From positions 5,594,650-5,658,649 of the forward strand of contig JAQFVV010000071.1 of assembly GCA_028023455.1 (NCBI GenBank): a DNA stretch of 64,000 bases. Direction: 5' to 3'. Shown in pieces: positions 58,240-64,000 of the stretch. Source of the DNA: Epiperipatus broadwayi. Lineage: Eukaryota > Onychophora > Udeonychophora > Euonychophora > Peripatidae. The position numbers were made by a program, and so were the translations under genes. The notes beneath the pieces were generated by a model. It was not told where the DNA came from, made no database searches, and saw only the letters and a list, made by a program, of their open reading frames with translations. Position 1 is the first letter of the stretch. Each line of letters opens with the position of its first letter.

Positions 58240-58972
58240 ATAATTTTTTAAATGGACTGTGGCAAATAGCATGGTCACAATACATATATATCATTCAAAA
58301 TGCTCAGATAAATATTTTTAAAGCAAATTTAATGTACTTTCATATGCTTTTTTCTCAAATTGCAAGATCTCAAAAATTAGAGGATATAAGCCTCATGTAT
58401 AATTTTAAAATATTATTAAAAATAAATTATACAAAATAATCAAAATATCACATATAACTTATGGAAAATGTATATTAATGAATATATTAAAAGTTTTTTT
58501 GGCATATTATGTTATGCCCTTATAAAATGTTAAATCTATGTCTTAACCTTTAACCAATCTTGCATCTAAAACAACAATGACAATAAATAAAACAAACTAT
58601 GAATAATAATAGATTGATAGCTAAAACAGTCTTAACATTTGATAACAGCATAAAATTATATACTGAAAAAAGCTTTCAATGTACATTTCTTATAAAAAAA
58701 TTATTTTCTATAATAGCATAATGAATTTTCTTTATTTCTATTTTTGATATGAATACTAATGTAGAAGTAAAAAATAATGCTTACTTGATTATATTAAATA
58801 TTTTCCAAAAAAATTGAGATCCTCTTAAAAACAACTTTATGGTTGCACTAATGCCATCAAAAGATTTTTTTAATTTATGCCTATCAACTTTTTTTTGCTT
58901 AAATTAAACATTCTATCTATTAATAACTGAAACACACAGGCTTATTATATACCTGTGTCTATATATGTAATA
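58240..58972. other. No recognised feature
   Basis: A+T-rich sequence between the R2 copy and the large R1 palindrome. The frame at 58185-58439 is partly R2 sequence and not a gene. Confidence 0.4.
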
Positions 58973-59075
58973 TATAGAGTATATGAGCACAGACTTTCAC
59001 ATGACCCACCTCTCTCCACACTATCTCATAACACTGATGCACTTGAACACATATATGTTGAAAAGATAAATAATC

Positions 59076-59120
59076 ACCAATATATGTATTTCATGCTAAA
59101 CCAACAATCATCAGTTGGTC
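59076..59120 (-). ncRNA. R1 hammerhead-like fold, left arm
   Basis: Minus strand: ACCAA, CTGATGA (59108-59114), stem II TGTT/AGCA (one G-U) with loop GGTTT, GAAA, stem III ATA/TAT, H17 = A, TTGGT. The core is intact. Confidence 0.6.
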
Positions 59121-59417
59121 CAGATTACCATCTCCACACATATATGCTATAAGTGCTCAGATATATATTAAGATAAGCAAACCTCATACTTTAATGGACA
59201 GGCTTCAATCTACTCCACACTCCAACTCTTCAACCATCCATCCCATTGAAAATCTGATGATGGAATGCTCAAAGGCCACCCTGAGGCCGAGATTCCTGTC
59301 ACACTCATGTTGTCCTTTGAGCATTCCATCATCAGATTTTCAATTGAATGGATGGTTGAAGAGTTGAAGTGTGTAGTAGATTGAAGCCTGTCCATTAAAG
59401 TATGAGGATTAGCTATC

Positions 59418-59519
<102 letters not shown>

Positions 59520-59555
59520 CACTTATAGCATATATGTGCAGAGATGATAATCTGG

Positions 59556-59599
59556 ACCAACTGATGATTGCTAGTTTAGCATGAAATATGTATATTGGT
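59556..59599 (+). ncRNA. R1 hammerhead-like fold, right arm
   Basis: ACCAA (59556-59560), CTGATGA (59561-59567), stem II TGCT/AGCA with loop AGTTT, GAAA (59583-59586), stem III ATAT/GTAT, H17 = A, TTGGT (59595-59599). The outer GATAA/TTATC pairing is also present. The core is intact. Confidence 0.65.
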
Positions 59600-59719
59600 G
59601 ATTATTTATCTTTTCAATATATATATATATATGTGTTCAAGGGTATCAGTGTTATGAGATAGTGTGGAGAGTGGTGGGTTGTGTGAAAGTATGTGCTCAT
59701 ATACCCTATATATTCTATC

Positions 59720-60145
59720 TGTTAATGAAAACTGCAACTGGAGTTTAAAAATAATAAATGTAGAACTGATTAGGAAAAAAATTATTGAATGGCTTGTTTG
59801 CTTTATAATAAGTTGGAGCCTCAGAGGTGGCAGATCTTGAACCAATTTGAGGATCTTACATTTCAAAATCCATTATTCTACTACTGCAAATCAAGAAGGA
59901 ATTTTTTAAATAGATAAAATAAGAGAGTGTCAGGGAAAAATATATCATGAATGATTAATATTAAAAAATAAAATATACATGTTCAATATTTAACGTTAGA
60001 AGAAAGGATTAAATATAAAATAATAGCAACATTGATAGCATTACAACCATTGAACATAACTTTATGGTAATGTATAGAATTGAGTACTTGAGATATGATG
60101 CTGATGAAGTTATTTTCCCTTTCATTTTCTTCTTAGAAAATTTTT
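59720..60145. other. No recognised feature
   Basis: A+T-rich sequence between R1 and the R3 pair. Confidence 0.35.
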
Positions 60146-60149
60146 TGAG

Positions 60150-60790
60150 ATATTTCAATTGTTGTATTTTTATATTGGACTATTTCCATCATTTAATATG
60201 TCTATTGAATGTCTTTAGAAAAATTTAATTTTTATTTAAATATTCCAAATACATTCAACTGTTAGTAATAGCACATCAAACAGATTAGTATATGCACAAT
60301 GTTTTAAGAGGTATTATTCTCCCCTCTTCTTCAGGTGATGTTGGCCTGAACAGTGACAGTACTAGAATGGGATTCAAACCTTGATCCTTACATTCTTGAG
60401 TATTGAATTTTAAGGTAACACTCTAACCAACTGAGCCATCCTACCAAAGGCAACAGTCTGTAGTAATTTCATGTAATTATCTATGAGATTCCTCCTGATT
60501 TCTCCACTTTTTCCTAAGAGCAAAGTTGATTAATGGTTGGTCCAGGTTTGAATCACATGCTAGTACTGTCACTGGTCAGGCCAGCAACACACCTGAAGAA
60601 GAGAGGAGAATAATACCACTTGAAGCATTGTGCATATACTAAACTGTTTGGTGTGCTATTACTAACAGTTGAATGTATTTGGAATATTTAAATAAAGTTA
60701 ATTTTTCTAAAGACATTCAATACACATAATAGATGTTGGAAATAGTCCAATATAAAAATGCAATTAGAACACCATCATCTCAAGTCTTAA
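60150..60790. mobile_element. R3 repeats, head-to-head inverted pair
   Basis: 60150-60535 is R3 on the minus strand; 60536-60790 is R3 on the plus strand. On the minus strand the tRNA-like head reads GGATGGCTCAGTTGGTTAGA (box A), CCTTA...TAAGG with a 20-nt loop, and CAAGGTTTGAATCCC (box B). The body on the plus copy has CTGAAGA (60593-60599) and GAAG at 60622, one base from GAAA; the minus copy has CTGAAGA but TAAAA. The tails end TTGGAAATAGTCCAATATAA. Confidence 0.7.
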
Positions 60791-61019
60791 GGAAAACATT
60801 TCAATTGTAGCTTTTTTTAAACTTTTTATATAAAACAATTACATAATTAATATTATTTATTCCAAGATAAATGTGAAACCATCTGGAACTTATCATCCAA
60901 CCAACCTTTGTTTATTCACTGTCTCACTGAATTCATCAAAATAAATTTAATTTAATTAGATAAAATACTAAATACTAAAAAATATTGTTGTAATTATGAT
61001 AATAAAATTTAATTACTAT

Positions 61020-62510
61020 TGTTGTCCACATGGTTAGGATGGTGACAAAGTATTAGACTCGGGAGGATAAGGTCCTCAGATTGATTCTAGTGGTAACTAC
61101 AGCACTCAAAAATTTTATGAGCTCCTGAGAAACAACACCAGTTTTTTATATTCTGCCTGATTTAGTGCAGTGATGTAATATCAGACTCTGGAGAATAAAG
61201 TTCACAGACTGATTCCAGTTGTGGCACTTTTGGCACTCAAACTACTTAGCATAATGTCCTCAGATCAATTCCAGTTCTAGAACCTCCAGCAGTCAAACAT
61301 TATGATATTCTAAAGATTAAAGCCATTCTTTATATTCTGCGTGATTTAGTGGTGGAATATCAGCCTCTGGAATATAAGGTTTGTGGACTGATTTCACTTG
61401 TGGTACTTCTGGCACTCAAACTACTTAGCGTAATGTCCTCAGATCAATTCCAGTTCTGGAAACTCCAGCAGTCAAATGTTATGATATTCTAAGAACTAAA
61501 GCCATTCTTTATATTCTGCATGATTTAATGGTGGAATATCAGCCTCTGGAATATAAGGTTTGTGGACTGATTCCAGTTGTGGCACTTCCAGCACTCAAAC
61601 TTCTTAGCACAATGTCCTCAGATTAATTCCATTTCTGGCACTTCCAGCAATCAAACTTCTCATGAGCTCTGAAAAATAAAGCCATTCAAATATTTTTTTA
61701 TATCCTGCATGATTTAGTGCAGTGGTAGATTGTCAGACTCTGGAGTATAAAGGTCTTCTATTGATTACAGTTGATTCATTTTGGCACATATTTTTGGCAT
61801 AATATCCTCAGATTGATTCCAGTTCTTGACACTTCCAAAACTCAAACTTTTGATGAGCTCCTGAGAAATAAGGTCATTCTATATATTATGCAGTGCTAGC
61901 ATATCAGATCTGGAATATAACATTCATGGACTTCTTCTGCTTATGGCACTTCCAGAACCCGATCTTCTTAGCATAATGACTCAGATCAATTCCATTTCTG
62001 GCACTGCCAGTACTCGAATTTCTTATGAGCTTCTGAGAAATAAAGCCATTCCTTATATTCTACAAGATTTAGTGCAGTGATAGGATATCAGACTCTGCAG
62101 CATAAAGTTCACAGGACTGATCCCAGTTGTGGCATTTTCGGCACTCAAACTTTTTAGCAAAGTGTCCTCAGATCAATTCCAGTTCTGAGACTTTCTTTTT
62201 ATGAGTTCCTATGAAATAAACACATTCTTTATATTTTTCATGATTAATGGCAGTGGTGGAATATTATCCTCTGGTATATAAGGTTTATATTCCAGTTGTG
62301 GCACTTTCAGCAACTTCTTAGCATAATGTTCTTAGATCAATTCCTGTTCTGGTTCTTCCACCAGTCAAACTTCCTATCTTTCAAGTAATTAAGCCATTTG
62401 ATTATTTTATATCCTGCATGATTTAGTAAAGTGGCAGCTTGTCAAACTCTGGAGTATAAAGTTCTTATATTGAGTCCAATTGTGGCATTTTCACCAAACA
62501 ATAAAGTCTT
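61020..62510 (+). repeat. Tandem array of about eight 180-bp tRNA-like units
   Basis: Units begin near 61151, 61336, 61515, 61704, 61886, 62058, 62237 and 62413 (TTCTGC.TGATTTAGTG), spaced about 172-189 bp, with a divergent first unit from 61020. Each has a tRNA-like string: TTTAGTGCAGTGGTAGAATA (box A-like), CTCTGGAGTATAAGG, and GATTGATTCCAG (box B-like). Then come GGCACTTCC and AATGTCCTCAGATCAATTCC blocks. It looks like a satellite built from a SINE or tRNA-derived monomer. Transcription is not shown. Confidence 0.8.
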
Positions 62511-62619
62511 GATTTTTTTTATTTATCAATATTGTTAAAAAAATTGCCATCATTAAAACCAGTTATATTTATTATGATTTTTAAATGTAAAATAATATAA
62601 TTCCAATGACAATTCAATA

Positions 62620-62711
62620 AGAGAGGTTAGCGACAGCTGCTTTATAAGCAGTTGTCCTGGGTTAGCGGGTTCGCTTCCTGGCTGATGCTATGACACATGA
62701 GAAAAAAAAAT
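62620..62711 (+). mobile_element. tRNA-derived SINE, copy 4, diverged
   Basis: Retains GAGGTTAGCGACAGCTGCTT, GCGGGTTCGCTTCCTGGC (box B-like), GATGCTATGACA and a poly-A tail. The first part is missing or rearranged, and no clean target duplication is visible. Confidence 0.65.
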
Positions 62712-63599
62712 ACAATAAATATTATTTATATTTCGTATGCTTAGCGGTGTTTTATCATATAAAACTAAAACATATACACACGTAATTTGTTTCATTATTT
62801 AACTTTATAAATTTATTATTTTAGTTAATAATTACTAATCATGTTTCGATTTATGAATTTATTATTTATATTTAATCTTAATATTATTGGAATTATTGAT
62901 TTTCTTTTCCAATGTTTCCAAAATATAAAATGTTAAAAAATAAGATTTCATAGAATGAAAAAGTGTTAAAATTTGAAATAGTGGAAAAACAATATAAGTA
63001 GTGGATTAACAAAGCAAAAGTATTTTTTTCGTCTGTTTTTACTCGTCTTGTCATTCAAGAGCGTTTGAATTGGAATTTGAGTGAGAAATTTAGTCATAGG
63101 GATCAATTTTAAAAACAACTCGCACAAACAAAATAAAACAACTATCATTTACTTTTAGAAATAAATATTTTGTTTTCAAACAAAACTAATACTAATATAT
63201 ATATATATCGATAGTATTAATTTGATGTCAGAACACTTTTCTTGTGAATACGAAACATATTATTCACCAGTTGTTAGGCCTACTCTGATAATAGGGTTAA
63301 GCAACATGCTGTAGTTAATACTGATTTGGACAATATTACACCTTGAAATTTAATAAACTGTTATTATTCTTAATGTAATCATAAGAGTTCCATATCCCCA
63401 AATTTCAAGTTAATTCTAAGTGATGCTTGATTGTGAAGCATGTCATCAAAATAGTAATTATTTATATTGGGAAGAGTTATTAATATTCTTAACCACCATT
63501 GTTTACAGGTGTTGAAGTAAAAAAATCTTTATAGATACAATAAACACCTCCATACTTCCCGCTCTTTTTAAATTCATATAAATAAAGATATAATAAAAA
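62712..63599. other. No recognised feature
   Basis: A+T-rich sequence. The frame 62966-63148 on the minus strand has no identifiable similarity. Confidence 0.4.
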
Positions 63600-63665
63600 A
63601 CAAATGACCCCCAAGATGCATTTCATGCTGAATCAGCACTCATCAGTTGGCCCAGGTCACTATCT
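63600..63665 (-). repeat. R1 fragment with ribozyme core
   Basis: Only the central R1 segment is present (CATTTCATGCTGAATCAGCA, CTCATCAGTTGGCCCAGGTC, TATCTCTCATGACC); the R1 arms are missing or unrecognisable. Confidence 0.65.
63611..63650 (-). ncRNA. R1 hammerhead-ribozyme-like fold, best-paired copy
   Basis: Minus strand: CCAA, CTGATGA (63640-63646), 5-bp stem II GTGCT/AGCAT (outer G-U) with loop GATTC, GAAA (63621-63624), stem III ATG/CAT with no loop, H17 = C at 63615, TTGG. It differs from other R1 copies at stem III and at H17 (C, not A), yet pairing is kept: stem III is ATG/CAT here and ATAC/GTAT in the others. Confidence 0.65.
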
Positions 63666-64000
63666 CTCATGACCAAAGAAAAAACCTTGATAAAAGAATT
63701 CAGTAATTCAGTTCTGCAATATTGGAGAGGGGAGAAGGATAATGGCTCATATAATTGAGGTATGGTTAGAAAATAAGATGAAGAATATAAAAGGATTTGG
63801 TTTATTGAATAATGCTCAGTGAAAGAAGTAAGTTATGTATAGCAATCCTTCTTCTTATGTAATACTCAATTGTCCAATCATTTTACTACTTTTGCAATGC
63901 TTTATTTTGGACCCTTTTTCCTTCTTTCTCCTATCATTTTCTCTTCTTTAACATTCATAATTTTGAAAATCCTGCATTCAATTATATCTTTTTTGTGGTT
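63666..64000. other. No recognised feature
   Basis: A+T-rich sequence to the window end; no frame or shared repeat was recognised. Confidence 0.35.

Noticed and set aside
59243-59300. CTGATGATGGAATGC near the centre of the R1 palindrome as an extra hammerhead
   Set aside because: It lacks a stem II hairpin and GAAA; it is only part of the palindrome arm.

Overview
This window looks like non-genic DNA from an animal nuclear genome. It is very A+T-rich (roughly three quarters by eye), it contains one 500-N assembly gap, and it is filled with eukaryotic transposable-element debris and microsatellites. I found no convincing host protein-coding exon, no intact functional tRNA or rRNA gene, and nothing prokaryotic. 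The mix of a Penelope-like element with a GIY-YIG domain, RTE-type LINEs, LTR retroelements, tRNA-headed SINEs, a pogo/Tigger relic and hAT/foldback MITEs fits an invertebrate metazoan. The sequence does not let me name the species.

Layout. 2.6-3.0 kb: palindromic MITE with (AT)n arms. 4.2-5.3 kb: 5'-truncated Penelope-like element (PLE). 5.3-13 kb: minus-strand LTR-element remnant with two about 2-kb direct repeats around a decayed gag-like frame; its left repeat is split by about 2.2 kb of other DNA. 18.1-20.4 kb: foldback repeats and a pogo/Tigger transposase relic. 21.1-25.1 kb: gap, short tandem repeats, a 624-codon gag-like ORF ending in a 48-bp tandem repeat, and a polypurine tract. 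28.4-42.9 kb: dense nest of LINE fragments (one with a 5' inversion), SINEs with target-site duplications, and foldback repeats. 43-50 kb: mostly unique A+T-rich DNA with tandem repeats and small MITEs. 51-54.7 kb: LINE copy split by a 2.04-kb solo-LTR-like insertion. 56-64 kb: more foldback repeats, a large palindrome, a tandem array of tRNA-like units of about 180 bp, and SINE fragments.

The main hidden signal is a set of hammerhead-ribozyme-like folds (CUGANGA core, hairpin stem II, GAAA, very short stem III, NUH cleavage triplet, complementary stem I) in several different repeat families. I call them R1 (palindromic, at least seven ribozyme units, several with an intact core), R2 (palindromic arms around one ribozyme), R3 (tRNA-like head plus a degenerate hammerhead-like body), R4 (a foldback with a weak core in its loop) and a relic near 51.05 kb. 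The PLE itself carries the same fold, with its stop codon inside the CUGANGA core. PLEs, SINE-like Sm-alpha elements and animal retrozymes are known to carry hammerhead ribozymes. My inference is that PLE machinery spread several non-autonomous ribozyme repeats in this genome. All ribozyme calls rest on hand folding and need covariance-model and cleavage tests.
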